The notes beneath the pieces were generated by a model that was given only the letters and a program-made list of their open reading frames with translations, made no database searches and had not been told where the DNA came from. A program made the translations under genes and the position numbers. Shown piece after piece: positions 1-9,470 of a stretch of DNA of 64,000 nt (positions are counted from its first letter, which is position 1; every line of letters begins with the position of its first letter). Location of the stretch: positions 620,001-684,000 of the forward strand of contig NZ_AP025484.1 in the NCBI RefSeq assembly GCF_024347455.1, written 5' to 3'. The stretch is from Vibrio echinoideorum (GTDB lineage Bacteria > Pseudomonadota > Gammaproteobacteria > Enterobacterales > Vibrionaceae).

Positions 1-171
1 GAATCCTGTTGTGGTTTTAAGCGGGTTGTTGGATTGTTCTATTGATTGGTCATGGTCTATTTTCTGAGAGACCCATGTGGCGTTCTTGTAAGTAATATCG
101 TCTTGAGACGAGGTGTATCGCCAAACGTTAGAAGCGCTGTCAAAAAAGAATAATTCATTCGCTATATTCAT
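1..171 (-). CDS. Phage tail protein, BR0599/DUF2163-like, partial
   Basis: An open frame starts with ATG at 171 and runs without a stop to the left edge, giving the first 57 residues. It begins 4 bases after the stop of the preceding tail gene, as expected for a packed late operon. The N-terminus (MNIANELFFFDSASNVWRYT) with a W-x-Y-T-S stretch is typical of the tail tip proteins that follow the tape measure in B3/D3112-like transposable siphophages. The family call rests on this short stretch and on position, so it is tentative. The C-terminal part is missing because of the window boundary. Confidence 0.6.
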   Translation of the reverse strand, partial: MNIANELFFFDSASNVWRYTSSQDDITYKNATWVSQKIDHDQSIEQSNNPLKTTTGF

Positions 172-175
172 CGCT

Positions 176-1744
176 TTATCTCTCTATTTGCCGTAAGGAC
201 AATGAAGCGTTAGTTAAGCCGTTGCGGTGGGTAAAGCTCACGTTGTCCGACTCAGAACGAACGAGTCGAAGCAAACCAGATTCAACCAATTGAGATGGCT
301 TGAGGACATGACGAGAGGTTGTCGTTAGTTCAAGAACCTCATTTCCTTTAGGGTCAACACTGGAAAGCCTCGCGTGGATGTAGTGGCGTTGGTTATCAAT
401 GTTTAGATACAAATCGCACTCATTGCCGATGAGCTCAGCAAAGTTAATTGGCTTGATAGTTATCCTGTCCATTGTCGAGACTTCTGCTAGTTCAATCCTG
501 ATCTTTTTATCGATAGCCCAAAAATCTTGCGTTCGACCATACAGGCGCTTCATGCGGCGCTGGAATGCGGCGACATCTTGTTCTAACAGTTCAAAATCAA
601 GGCTATCCAACACCACCTCTCGATGCTTAGTAAAATGAGGTACATTTGACTGAGTCACTTTTTGTTTCCAGTCATGCTTTACTTCATGATTTTGCGGCTT
701 TCTGTATCGGAACAACACGGGCTTATTGAGATAGTTATCCTCCCAATCAAGGGGTTTTATGCGAAGTGGGTCAACCGTTGAGAACGTCACTTTTGCCTTG
801 GCTGTGCGTCCTGATGGCCTGTAATCATTGCCTGATGTAGCAATACAATTCAAAAGCGGGATCAACATGACATTTGAATATGTTTTGCTGACAGGCCGCT
901 TGAAGGTCAATGTAGAACTTGACTGGTTCGCAATGCGAACCACTTCATAATCATCCTTTGACTTGTACAAAAGCGCTGTATCGAAAAAACGGCGGGAATC
1001 AACGCTTACTGGAATAGATACATCGCCTTTATTTACTGAGAGAGAAGGGATTGCATCTAACCACCAAGGAACCAAAATAGGCGCGCCGCCATAGTTACGA
1101 AGTTTTTCTAAACTGGTAACAAGTTGCTCTTCTTTTTCATGATGCTCATAAGTGAAGGAGCAAGTTGGATGTGGCGCATTTTGAATTCTCTCTTCACTTT
1201 TTTTCGATTCAATCACCGCCGTAGCAAAGCGCCAATTTTCTTTGATTGGGTAAGTTGGCTTATAGAACCAGATAGACGGGTTTGCGGCGGCAATTGTGGC
1301 TATAACATCAGGGTGATCTGAAAAGTGCCAAATGACCTCGCCAACGATGCCTCCGGGTCTCGTTGTATCAAGAACCAGTTCATACTGCTTCGATGCACCA
1401 ACAATTACGCGCCCACTGGTTTGCCCTGTAATACTGATGCCGTCCCCGTTGACCGTTACCCCTGTAAGAGTGTAATAAGTGGCACGTTGATCAAGGGCGT
1501 AGAGCATGATGCTCTGGCGAGCTTGTAGGGTCGTTATTTCCTTTGGGTACACCACTAAGTCAGGAGCAATTAATGGGTCGCCAAGCGCGTTAAAAATCCC
1601 GCCTTGATAAAGACGATGGGGAAAGCTTATTTTGCCCGCATCTCTAAAAGGTTCGAGTGATAAAAATAAGTCATTGTCCATTTTTAACGACGGGCTCGCA
1701 TGTGGTCGAGAGTCGGTAAGAATGAGCTTAAATGCTTTAATCAC
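176..1744 (-). CDS. Phage tail tip/hub protein (522 aa)
   Basis: Large structural-type protein with no signal peptide or membrane segment, rich in beta-prone segments. It starts at a GTG preceded by GGGAG at good spacing, 2 bases downstream of the previous stop. Position (third gene after the tape measure) and size match the conserved post-tape-measure tail tip block of transposable siphophages, whose products form the distal tail and hub. The C-terminal half (about residues 340-480) looks like a repeated beta domain. No enzymatic motif was seen. The role is inferred from gene order; the exact counterpart in B3 or D3112 was not established. Confidence 0.7.
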   Translation of the reverse strand: MIKAFKLILTDSRPHASPSLKMDNDLFLSLEPFRDAGKISFPHRLYQGGIFNALGDPLIAPDLVVYPKEITTLQARQSIMLYALDQRATYYTLTGVTVNGDGISITGQTSGRVIVGASKQYELVLDTTRPGGIVGEVIWHFSDHPDVIATIAAANPSIWFYKPTYPIKENWRFATAVIESKKSEERIQNAPHPTCSFTYEHHEKEEQLVTSLEKLRNYGGAPILVPWWLDAIPSLSVNKGDVSIPVSVDSRRFFDTALLYKSKDDYEVVRIANQSSSTLTFKRPVSKTYSNVMLIPLLNCIATSGNDYRPSGRTAKAKVTFSTVDPLRIKPLDWEDNYLNKPVLFRYRKPQNHEVKHDWKQKVTQSNVPHFTKHREVVLDSLDFELLEQDVAAFQRRMKRLYGRTQDFWAIDKKIRIELAEVSTMDRITIKPINFAELIGNECDLYLNIDNQRHYIHARLSSVDPKGNEVLELTTTSRHVLKPSQLVESGLLRLVRSESDNVSFTHRNGLTNASLSLRQIER

Positions 1745-1746
1745 AA

Positions 1747-2616
1747 TTATGCTCCCGTTGGGATTTCCATCAGAAACACAGAAAGTTCATCATCATTGAT
1801 TTTCTTTCCCGACCCTGTGCGGCACACCAAAAAGCTGCGACCTGCTTTTTTAACTACTTTCCCATCTGGATAACCAGTTGTGGCATAAAACAAAGGCAGC
1901 GACCCAGCAAAGTAAACCTCTTTGTTGGACGTTTGGGCGAACAAATTTGCGGGCATCAATGGCAAACCGCCCCCGGCCGAATCATTCGCTCGGTAGTTGA
2001 AGGCGGTGTCCGCTGGTCCAAGAAGATCGTTGCTACTGCTGGAGTCGTATGATGAGAACACCCCTGAGCCTTGATTTGGAATTGAGTTGGCAGGTAAAAA
2101 CAGTCGGCATCGCCCTTGATAGGTAACACCTCGACCATTATACGGCAGTGCCATGGCGCTTGACGCATAACTGCGGCTATAACTACCGGAAATAATAAAA
2201 GGATATACAGGCGTTGACGATTTAAACTCATGCTTATAACGCCCCATAATAAAATAATAGGGGTATTGGTCTGCGGTAGCTGACGATAAACGCATAACAA
2301 ATAATTGCGCGTTCGCCGCATCGTAACGCCATGTATCGAGCTGACAGGCCACGGTTGATCTATCATACCAATATTTGCCCTCGCCAAGCGTACCATCGGC
2401 AATTAGATGACCATTTTCATCGACCCCATGACCAAATTTGACCTCAAACTCTGAGCTTTGAGTAAAGGACAGGAAATCACCATCTCGTGTTTCAACCGTA
2501 ATCGTTGAATGATTGGTGCTATGCTTAGTGCCACCACCCACGACGATTTGCGCCACAATCTCTTTCGAGATATCAGCTTTTTTCGCAATTGACACACTGG
2601 TTTGCTTAATAAACAT
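1747..2616 (-). CDS. Phage tail protein (289 aa), tail tip block
   Basis: Second gene after the tape measure. It starts with ATG at 2616, next to the stop of the upstream tail gene, so the two are probably translationally coupled. Soluble protein rich in Ser, Gly, Tyr and Asn, with no transmembrane segment and no recognised catalytic motif. The composition (many SSS/YSRS and GGG stretches in the middle) fits an extended beta-structured virion protein. Function is inferred from position between the tape measure and the tail hub genes; I do not recognise a named family. Confidence 0.6.
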   Translation of the reverse strand: MFIKQTSVSIAKKADISKEIVAQIVVGGGTKHSTNHSTITVETRDGDFLSFTQSSEFEVKFGHGVDENGHLIADGTLGEGKYWYDRSTVACQLDTWRYDAANAQLFVMRLSSATADQYPYYFIMGRYKHEFKSSTPVYPFIISGSYSRSYASSAMALPYNGRGVTYQGRCRLFLPANSIPNQGSGVFSSYDSSSSNDLLGPADTAFNYRANDSAGGGLPLMPANLFAQTSNKEVYFAGSLPLFYATTGYPDGKVVKKAGRSFLVCRTGSGKKINDDELSVFLMEIPTGA

Positions 2617-3629
2617 TACGCTCTCCTCATGGCGAAACCATCATGACCTTTGTTTGGTTGGTTTCTCTGCATTATGACCACCCACTCAATGTCTTTCTCA
2701 TCACGAACTACCGTGCCAGACGCTGCACCTGCGCTACCTACGCTGCATAACCCATCAAGTTCTCCAAGTAAGATGTTTTCGTTTTCCGCAGCGCTGGCAA
2801 GAATCAACACTTCAGGAAAAATCATGGTCTTATTGTTGTAAGTAATGGGCATACGTCTTTTAAAGTCGTCTTTATCAAAATCCGCCGCAGATTCTTGCCC
2901 TTCACTTGAGAGTGATGAAAATATGCCAGTGGTGGTGCCCCCATTTCCTTGAATTCGTTCATATCGTCCATCTTTCAACATTAAAAACGCCCCAAAGTTT
3001 GCGCTGCCACCATAACTTGTCTCATCAGTTTCATTCATGACAGTCAGCCCCACTGAATAATATTTATGAGTTGATGCTGGGTAGGCATGATTAATATTTT
3101 TATCTGAGCCGAGACAAGCCGTTGGCTGCGCCCAATCAGAAGACTGGACATCGACGTAAGGAATTATCCAACCTGCGTAAAATGGGAACATGCGTTTCAC
3201 GGTGTCATTAAAATAACCATAAACACGACGGCCATTTGCCATAAACTCATAATCGCCACCACTTGGCGAGAGTGTCACGACGGCGTAAAGCTTCGACGAA
3301 CCTGCTTGCAACCACCATTGATCAGTTAAGGCGCTGTCATAGCCAAGCATCGTGGTAAAACACAATGTCTCGATATTGGCTGATGGTTTACGTGCGGCAT
3401 AAATAAACAAGAATGGGGCGACACCGCCACCTGTATTACCTTGTAGGTAAACCCCTTTATCTACCGTGATATCGCTATCAGTTGAGTGGTTTAAAGGCCC
3501 GCTTGTCTCGCCCAACTTAGACCAAGCGTCACCATCTGCAGTCAATGTCGCATCAGTAGTTAAAAAAGTGACCAGTTGATTAAGAGCGTCCAGCGCGGTT
3601 CCGCTGTAGTTACCTTTTTTATGAGCCAT
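2616..3629 (-). CDS. Phage tail protein (337 aa), tail tip block
   Basis: First gene downstream of the tape measure, separated from it by 6 bases. Predicted soluble, beta-rich and Gly/Ser/Thr-rich, with a C-terminal segment (about 290-337) containing a W-V-V-I-M-Q-R-N pattern. It shares a general style with the next protein (descriptions of strain, run and display-like loops), so the two may be adjacent subunits of the distal tail. No known enzymatic signature. Called a tail component because of its fixed place in the operon of Mu/B3-type phages. Confidence 0.6.
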   Translation of the reverse strand: MAHKKGNYSGTALDALNQLVTFLTTDATLTADGDAWSKLGETSGPLNHSTDSDITVDKGVYLQGNTGGGVAPFLFIYAARKPSANIETLCFTTMLGYDSALTDQWWLQAGSSKLYAVVTLSPSGGDYEFMANGRRVYGYFNDTVKRMFPFYAGWIIPYVDVQSSDWAQPTACLGSDKNINHAYPASTHKYYSVGLTVMNETDETSYGGSANFGAFLMLKDGRYERIQGNGGTTTGIFSSLSSEGQESAADFDKDDFKRRMPITYNNKTMIFPEVLILASAAENENILLGELDGLCSVGSAGAASGTVVRDEKDIEWVVIMQRNQPNKGHDGFAMRRA

Positions 3630-3635
3630 GGATCA

Positions 3636-6353
3636 TTATCCTTTATTACGTTCAACAATGCGCATCACAGCGCGTTCACCTTCGTCTGTATTAAGGTATT
3701 TATTTATTTGCTCTGGGTCGTCTACAAACACAACATTGACTGGTGGGGAAGAAACATTAACGGCACTACTGGCCTGGTTATTATTCACTTGCCCAATTTG
3801 TGCGCCTCTGGCCATTTGCATGCCATGCTTCATTTCTTTCATCATTGAGCTCATCCAACGGAAATTATCGGCCTGAGTAGGGTTGAGAACCATTTCATTT
3901 TCACGAAGTAACCAGGTTCCTTCATTCTTTTTAGGAACGCGTTCAATGCCATCATGAGCTTGCCCTTGGTAACTTGACCCTTTCAAGCCTGCCAAGAGAG
4001 TGGCACCTTGAGAGGTGGCGGTAGCAATCGCAGGAATACTGGCATACCAAGGTTGAACGGTCGTAGCATTAGAAATCGCTTGATACAAATTAATGCCAGC
4101 TTGGGCAATCGCAAACCCTTTACTTGCTGCAAACATGAGTCTGTATATTCCCGACTGTTTACCCGCGTAGACCTTTGCCAATTCGGCCATTCCACCAAAC
4201 AGTTGCGAACCAGCACCAGTGAGCATGGCTGCATTTTGGAGCGTGGCATCAAAACGTTCCTGAGCAGCTTTCTTTTCTATTTCACTGAGGTTCATTTCAT
4301 GATCAGTGTATAAAAGTTCACGGTTAGCAAAATACTCACGCTCAAGTGCATCCATTAACTCTTGATTGCCTATTGCTTGCTCATAAGCCGCTTGGAATGA
4401 CTCACTTAGTGCGATGCTTTTTTCTGTGAAAGCCGCTTTTTCTTGAACAACAGCTTGGCTTTCTAAGCTTGCTTGCATGGACAATCGCTGTAAGTAGGCG
4501 GTTTGCAATTGGTCGGATTCATCATAAAAGGCGTCAATAGCTGAGGTGTCTTTTGGTTTGTCTTTTGCTATTTTTTCATCAATAGATCTCGCTTCAAGCA
4601 TGAGTTTTTTAGCCAATTCTTCATTGATGCCTTTTAGTGAACCATACTCAATCTCATACTTAAGCTTCGCTGCTTCACTTGTTTCACCGTAAAGCGCATT
4701 TTGTTTTCTTAGGTTTTCTAACAGCTTATTGGCTTGCTCTTCGAGTTTTGGTTCGATTGAACTTGATTCTTTCTTTGGAGCCTCTGGTTTGTTTCTGAGG
4801 GCATACAATTTATCTTCTAACTCAATAGCTTCTTGTGCTCGTAATTGCTCCTTCTGACGCAACACGTCTAGTTGAGCTAAGCGTTCTTCAATATTATTTG
4901 TGCCTGTTTGCTTGCTAAGTGTTTCTATTTGTAATCGAGTGGATTCTAGATCGTCAGTGACGGCGGTGAGTGCGTTATTGAGTTCTTTTTCACGAAGTTT
5001 ATTCATCTTTCCAAGTAGTACGTCTACTTGATCAGACAGTCCTTTGGTCTCTTTTTCTGCTTTTGTATTTGAGAGCGCGAAATACCCAATCGCACCAGCT
5101 GCCATCATGGCAATACCTGCGGGGCCGCCTAGCATGGCCATAATGCCTGAACCTGCTCTTGCCACCACATTCAGACGAGTTTGAGCGGCGGTTAAAGTGG
5201 TAGTGGTTGCTGTTAATTGCACTCGCTTAGCGGCCAGTGTTGTTTCAGCACCAATCGCACGGAATTTTTGATTATTTGATAGTTTCATCACCTCAAGTTC
5301 ACGAACTTCTGCGGCCAGCTTGGCTTCTAAAGAGCGAAGCTCTGTAAGGTTTGCCTGCTCTTGAGTACGAGTGACTGTGATAGATTGAACTTTTGCGGCT
5401 GTCATGGCTAATACAGCAGTTGAACCACGACTTAATGCGGTAACCAGTGATAGCTCAATAATAGTAGTGACAAGATCGGCATTTTCTGCAAATAGCTCCA
5501 TCGTGCCCGCAGACGCTTCCAGAACAGCACTAAACGAATCAGAAATAGGCGCTTCAAATGCGACCACCGCTTTTTCATAGGCACGAGTGTTTTCAGCATA
5601 CTTGGCGTTGATATTGTCAGCGGTTCTGGCGGCCGCTCCGTCATACTCGCTGAGGGCGGTTATTAAGGTTTCTTTAAAAAAGTGACTGGTGACTTCGCCA
5701 GCAAGCATCATTCTGCGAAATCCACCTGCAGATAGACCTGCGGCTTCATCAAGCTTATTAAGCAAGCCAGGCATAGGCTCAACCACCTGATTCAACTCTT
5801 CAGCACGAACAATAGGAGACGCTAACGCTTGGGATAAACCATACATGGATTGGCCAAGCTGAGTTGTTGATGCACCAGCCTGGCTTTGTACGTTACTCAT
5901 CCCTTCAAAAATTGCCCTAGACTCTTTTTGAGTAACAAGACCCGCCTCTTGCAAACTAACAAGGCGGGCGTAGTTGCCTGACATATCAACGAGCGTCTTA
6001 TTGTGCTCTTTAGACACTTGGTTAAGGTATTGTTCGGTCTCAATCCACTCTTCTTGTCCGCCAACAAGTGCGGTGATTTGAGTGCGAATATCTTGATATT
6101 GACCGAGTTTGTCGGCGGCCTGGTTCGCGGCATAAAGCGCAGAGAATCCACTCGCCACACCAAGCACTTGATTTTTTAAACTGCCAAGGTTCGCGCTAGT
6201 TTGGGTCGATTGGGTGGATAATCCTTTAAGCTTGCCTTGAGTCGTATTGGCGCTGCCGCCCAACTTAGTGACCGCGCCGCCAGCTTGATTGACTTGCCCG
6301 ATAAATTGCTTGTTCTCAGCATCAAATCGAAGGGTGAATTTTAAATCACTCAT
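3636..6353 (-). CDS. Tail tape measure protein
   Basis: 905-residue protein that sets tail length and is threaded through the tail tube. The N-terminal about 60-240 region has the tape-measure domain pattern (many Gln/Ala/Leu, LGQYQDIRTQITAL-type helix and an EELNQVVEPMPGL segment). Hydrophobic stretches follow near residues 300 and 405-430 (Gly/Ala/Met rich), then long coiled coil (about 330-400 and 440-680) and a second hydrophobic stretch near 730-790. It is by far the largest tail gene and lies directly after the tail chaperone pair, the conserved position. It overlaps the upstream chaperone frame by 8 bases. Confidence 0.93.
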   Translation of the reverse strand: MSDLKFTLRFDAENKQFIGQVNQAGGAVTKLGGSANTTQGKLKGLSTQSTQTSANLGSLKNQVLGVASGFSALYAANQAADKLGQYQDIRTQITALVGGQEEWIETEQYLNQVSKEHNKTLVDMSGNYARLVSLQEAGLVTQKESRAIFEGMSNVQSQAGASTTQLGQSMYGLSQALASPIVRAEELNQVVEPMPGLLNKLDEAAGLSAGGFRRMMLAGEVTSHFFKETLITALSEYDGAAARTADNINAKYAENTRAYEKAVVAFEAPISDSFSAVLEASAGTMELFAENADLVTTIIELSLVTALSRGSTAVLAMTAAKVQSITVTRTQEQANLTELRSLEAKLAAEVRELEVMKLSNNQKFRAIGAETTLAAKRVQLTATTTTLTAAQTRLNVVARAGSGIMAMLGGPAGIAMMAAGAIGYFALSNTKAEKETKGLSDQVDVLLGKMNKLREKELNNALTAVTDDLESTRLQIETLSKQTGTNNIEERLAQLDVLRQKEQLRAQEAIELEDKLYALRNKPEAPKKESSSIEPKLEEQANKLLENLRKQNALYGETSEAAKLKYEIEYGSLKGINEELAKKLMLEARSIDEKIAKDKPKDTSAIDAFYDESDQLQTAYLQRLSMQASLESQAVVQEKAAFTEKSIALSESFQAAYEQAIGNQELMDALEREYFANRELLYTDHEMNLSEIEKKAAQERFDATLQNAAMLTGAGSQLFGGMAELAKVYAGKQSGIYRLMFAASKGFAIAQAGINLYQAISNATTVQPWYASIPAIATATSQGATLLAGLKGSSYQGQAHDGIERVPKKNEGTWLLRENEMVLNPTQADNFRWMSSMMKEMKHGMQMARGAQIGQVNNNQASSAVNVSSPPVNVVFVDDPEQINKYLNTDEGERAVMRIVERNKG

Positions 6354-6666
6354 GTTGGTTTAACTCCTCCGCTAAGGTTCGGGCAATAGTTTTAAGTTGT
6401 TGGTATTGGGATGGGTTCGTCTCTCTTTGAGCCAGCTCAGAATCGGCTTTTACGGCTAGCACATCCATACCTAAGCACACATGTTGATTGAACTTGAGAA
6501 AGCCTGGTACTGAGAGCCACCACTCCACTGCAGGCCAGTTCTCTTCCCAAAGTGGAAAGGAATCATCCGGTTTCTCTTCTTCTGACGCTCCCCATAAGGC
6601 AAGTTCTTGCTGCCAATCCTCTTCCTCTTTTTTTGTGGCAGCACGACGGTTCACAATCGCGCGCAC
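6346..6666 (-). CDS. Tail assembly chaperone, frameshift extension (DUF1799-like)
   Basis: About 106 residues if started at the GTG at 6666, but more probably made as the C-terminal half of a -1 frameshift product of the upstream gene. The frame is open without a stop back to the slippery heptamer at 6678-6684. The protein is acidic with a KKEEEDWQQELALWG segment and a Trp-rich centre, matching the T part of G/GT-type tail chaperones (DUF1799 in Mu-like siphophages). The fusion would be about 218 residues. It acts in the cytoplasm on the tape measure protein during tail assembly. Confidence 0.8.
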   Translation of the reverse strand: MRAIVNRRAATKKEEEDWQQELALWGASEEEKPDDSFPLWEENWPAVEWWLSVPGFLKFNQHVCLGMDVLAVKADSELAQRETNPSQYQQLKTIARTLAEELNQHE

Positions 6667-6671
6667 TGCCT

Positions 6672-7001
6672 CTATGAGTTTTTTTCTGCGCCTTGTCCTG
6701 AGTTTGCCTGTAAGTAGGCATCCACCACACCCTTCATAAAGGGAGGGTTACTGATCACCAAATCTAAGTGCTCAGGCGTAAAATCAAGTGGCTGCTCATC
6801 AGCATCAGCAATACCGGACCAGCCTTTTATTACTTTTTTTACTTCCTCTTTGAAATAACGAAGCACCTTATCTGACTGCTCGACATCGAGAAGAAGTAGA
6901 TCGAGAGTAATGTTGTGGGTTTCGGTTTTTCCGCCATCGACTGCCAGAGTAACGGTGGCTGGCCAATCCTTAACGAGACGTTCTTGTTCAATTTTAAGCA
7001 T
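6672..7001 (-). CDS. Tail assembly chaperone, G-type
   Basis: 109-residue soluble protein between the tail tube and the tape measure, the position of lambda gpG. It contains a Lys/Glu-rich middle and ends in ...GAEKNS just after an A AAA AAC slippery heptamer, so a minority of ribosomes should shift to -1 and continue into the next frame. The family is conserved by position more than by sequence. Started at ATG 7001. Confidence 0.8.
   Translation of the reverse strand: MLKIEQERLVKDWPATVTLAVDGGKTETHNITLDLLLLDVEQSDKVLRYFKEEVKKVIKGWSGIADADEQPLDFTPEHLDLVISNPPFMKGVVDAYLQANSGQGAEKNS
6678..6684 (-). promoter_or_regulatory. -1 programmed ribosomal frameshift site (A AAA AAC)
   Basis: On the minus strand the last codons of the G-type chaperone read GCA GAA AAA AAC TCA TAG. 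The heptamer A AAA AAC is in the correct phase for -1 slippage. After slipping, reading continues CTC ATA GAG GCA GTG CGC GCG into the DUF1799-like frame with no stop. This mirrors the conserved frameshift of dsDNA phage tail chaperones. Confidence 0.85.
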
Positions 7002-7067
7002 GGTGTTAATCCTTATTTAAACAGGGTTTAAACAGCGTTAAATGCTGGACTTGCTGAATGGAAACGC

Positions 7068-7997
7068 TTAGCGAGTCGCGAATACGTCCACATTGCCAAT
7101 TGGCAGTAATGGGATCGAAAGTGTTTGTGTACCATCTTGCTCGCCATAAGTAGGGCGACCCAATTGTACTTTTTCACTTTTCCATTCGAACTGGTTGCCT
7201 ACAGCACCATTACCGAACACCACTACATGTTCTGCGCCAGCCTCAGCTTTGCCAAAGCCGTCCCAATCAGATTGTTCGGGCGCTTCAATCACAATCGTTG
7301 CGGTAGGTTTGTAATCAGTAATGAGCACCTCTTCATGGCCAACATATTCTTGGTAGACCACCGAGTTTGCTTGGTCGTATTCCAAGCTAATTAACTTGAG
7401 GGCTTTGCCGCCAATAGTGAATGACGAATTTTGAACCCCAACTTTGAGCGGAGTTTGCCAGGCTGTAAAATTAGGTACTGGCAGTGAAGCATCCGTCACA
7501 GGGGCGAATAAGCCAGTAAATGAAAACTTAATACCACCAAACTCTTTGGCTTTGACTGAGAACGATAACGAACCACGTGCGCCGGTTACTTTGTGTAATG
7601 ATCCAGATTGGTAAAAGTAGAATGTCAGTGAGCTTGTTGAGTCTTCATCAATCAAATACAGCGTTTCATCCGCCGCACCGCCTGATGAGGTATCACGCTC
7701 TTCAATCTTTCGTAGGCAGGCTTTCATTAAGTCACCATAAGGTGCCGCTTGTGTAGTGGTGTTACTTGCCGCCATATCCACGGTGAATTCAACGGTCACA
7801 TAGACTTCAGTCATGATCTCAGCCGAGTTACCCAATACGCCATTATCGTAATCGAGAGACGACGATTCACCTGCCATTGGAGTGATAGCAAACTCACGAC
7901 CAAGTAAATAGTTAGGTGAGCCACCATTGATCGCATCAACGCCGTATGTTGATTCCACGGCAAAGGCGAGTATTTTTCTTCGTTCTTTACGGGCCAT
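7068..7997 (-). CDS. Phage tail tube protein
   Basis: 309-residue protein starting MARKERRKILAFAVEST. A longer frame extends to 8051, but the ATG at 7997 is preceded by GAGG and overlaps the upstream stop by 11 bases, the usual arrangement. Sequence is beta-rich with many Thr/Ser/Gly, and the block after residue 40 (LDYDNGVLGN) resembles tail tube proteins of B3/D3112-like phages. Its position between the tail terminator and the chaperones is the expected one. No sheath gene precedes it, which argues for a non-contractile tail. Confidence 0.8.
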   Translation of the reverse strand: MARKERRKILAFAVESTYGVDAINGGSPNYLLGREFAITPMAGESSSLDYDNGVLGNSAEIMTEVYVTVEFTVDMAASNTTTQAAPYGDLMKACLRKIEERDTSSGGAADETLYLIDEDSTSSLTFYFYQSGSLHKVTGARGSLSFSVKAKEFGGIKFSFTGLFAPVTDASLPVPNFTAWQTPLKVGVQNSSFTIGGKALKLISLEYDQANSVVYQEYVGHEEVLITDYKPTATIVIEAPEQSDWDGFGKAEAGAEHVVVFGNGAVGNQFEWKSEKVQLGRPTYGEQDGTQTLSIPLLPIGNVDVFATR

Positions 7998-8433
7998 AAC
8001 GATTCTGATCCTCTGTGTATTCAGTAATAAATTGATCGAACCAATCAGCACGACCGTTAGAGATTGACATTAAGCGACCATTCCCAAGCCAGAACGGTTC
8101 AAACTCATCATCGCCAGACCAACCGAACAGGCGCTTACGTAACTCTTTGCGAAGCGGTTGCCAATCAATGAGGTTACGATTAATACTTTTGTGGGCAATG
8201 ACCACACCTACGGTTGCCGTGCAGTTTTGTAGATAAGCACCACTGCCACGAGTGTCGGGGCGTGGATTGTCACTGACCAAAAACACAAACAGAGCAGGCG
8301 TTCTTTGGAGACCTGACTTTTTCTCATTGATTTGAGAGAGCGAGTCAATTTCAAGCACATCAAGCCACGGCGGCTTAACTTGGGTGTCGTCTTTAAGCCT
8401 CTCAATCGTGAGTGCAACCAAATCGGATTTCAC
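7987..8433 (-). CDS. Tail terminator-like protein (Mu gp37 position)
   Basis: 148 residues, soluble. Features include a central LFVFLVSDNPRPDTRG segment and a C-terminal (L/R)KRLFGW(S)GDDEFEP stretch, typical of the small proteins that cap the tail tube and set the head-tail connection in Mu-like phages (gp37/DUF1834-type). It shares its start codon region with the stop of the gp36-like gene (both at 8433), so the two genes are coupled. The tail terminator role is known for the family and inferred here. Confidence 0.75.
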   Translation of the reverse strand: MKSDLVALTIERLKDDTQVKPPWLDVLEIDSLSQINEKKSGLQRTPALFVFLVSDNPRPDTRGSGAYLQNCTATVGVVIAHKSINRNLIDWQPLRKELRKRLFGWSGDDEFEPFWLGNGRLMSISNGRADWFDQFITEYTEDQNRYGP

Positions 8434-8861
8434 TAGACAAATCCTTTTGAACTGGCACGGTCAAACACACGGCCGCCAGATTGCATCATCGCTGTAGAAG
8501 TCGCTTGAGGCCGTTCGCTTTTGCTGCTTATCCCCAATTGCACTTTGCCGCTTCCAACCTGCTTTAAGTAATCAATCGCTTCTTTGTGGCGTTTTGATAC
8601 TTGGTGCTCTTCGCCAAGTTGGTCGTCATACAAGAAGTAACGCGCTATATCGCAGCATAGGCGAGTTAGGATAGAAGGTACGCTAGACAATGGCATTTGG
8701 TAGCGTCCCCCTATGTAGCCATCAATGGTTGCGCTGGCATCGGAAATGGCTTGGTCTAACACTTCATTGACGATAAAGTTGTGACTGCCGTCTTTGTCGG
8801 TCAGTTGAATGAGCTCATCTTCACTAAAACGTTTGGCCATATCATCGACTGCGCAATACAT
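8433..8861 (-). CDS. Head completion protein, Mu gp36-like (DUF1320)
   Basis: 142 residues, starting MYCAVDDMAKRFSEDELIQLTD, a typical DUF1320 N-terminus (short helix, FxExELxxLTD). The middle contains the A-x-x-x-I-D-G-Y-I-G-G-R-Y motif characteristic of the family. DUF1320 proteins connect capsid and tail (gp36 in Mu). Four-base spacing to the upstream gene and shared start/stop with the downstream one indicate an operon. Confidence 0.9.
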   Translation of the reverse strand: MYCAVDDMAKRFSEDELIQLTDKDGSHNFIVNEVLDQAISDASATIDGYIGGRYQMPLSSVPSILTRLCCDIARYFLYDDQLGEEHQVSKRHKEAIDYLKQVGSGKVQLGISSKSERPQATSTAMMQSGGRVFDRASSKGFV

Positions 8862-8863
8862 GA

Positions 8864-9391
8864 CTATTCACCTTTCTCTGTATCGAGATCCATTGGCTTC
8901 TTCTCGTCTTGCGTCATTGGCTCTGCTTGCACAAGCCCCCACGCTTGATCACGCTCTGTTGCAGAGACTTTTACACCCATCAGTTCGCTAAGCGCATCGA
9001 CTTGAGGCTTACCACTTGTGGTGAAGTGCTCAGTGTTACTTGGATCGAGCAGTTGAATGGCGTCGATTAGGTTATTGACCGTTGTTGTAAGAAGCTCATT
9101 GCCTTCTTTAGCAGACGCTCCCGCTATATAGGAAGGTGGGGTGATAGCGTCCAAGGGCCCCGGCTGATGACCACTCTCAATGTTTGAAATGTCACTTTGC
9201 AGCGCTTCACCTTTCTCCACTGTGACTTTAAGGCGAGGATCGGCCTTAAGCTGTTCCAACTGCGTACTAGTGATACGTTCCGATTCAATTCTATTTTCAC
9301 CATGCTGGAAGGCGATCCCAGCACGACGATAATTGGTATGCGCAAGGCAGATGACTTCAACAGCTTGAGCAATAAGCGTTTTTTCAGGCAT
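8864..9391 (-). CDS. Mu gp35/FluMu HI1506-like protein
   Basis: 175 residues. The N-terminal about 60 residues contain a RRAGIAFQHGENRIES stretch followed by a TSTQLEQLKADPRLKV motif, which matches the small N-terminal domain of FluMu gp35 proteins. The C-terminal two thirds is acidic and low in secondary structure, with runs of D/E/K. It lies directly between major head gpT and gp36, the exact Mu position. Its function in virion assembly is not well defined. Confidence 0.8.
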   Translation of the reverse strand: MPEKTLIAQAVEVICLAHTNYRRAGIAFQHGENRIESERITSTQLEQLKADPRLKVTVEKGEALQSDISNIESGHQPGPLDAITPPSYIAGASAKEGNELLTTTVNNLIDAIQLLDPSNTEHFTTSGKPQVDALSELMGVKVSATERDQAWGLVQAEPMTQDEKKPMDLDTEKGE

Positions 9392-9470
9392 GACATAAGC
9401 TCTCCATTAACGGAAAAAAGAAAAGTTGGCACCTTCCAATTAGAAAGGTATGCCAGCTTAAGGTAGTGAC

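Noticed and set aside
1747..3629. Contractile tail genes (sheath, baseplate) of a Mu-type myovirus
   Set aside because: No sheath gene between tail terminator and tape measure, and tail tip genes are of the siphovirus type.
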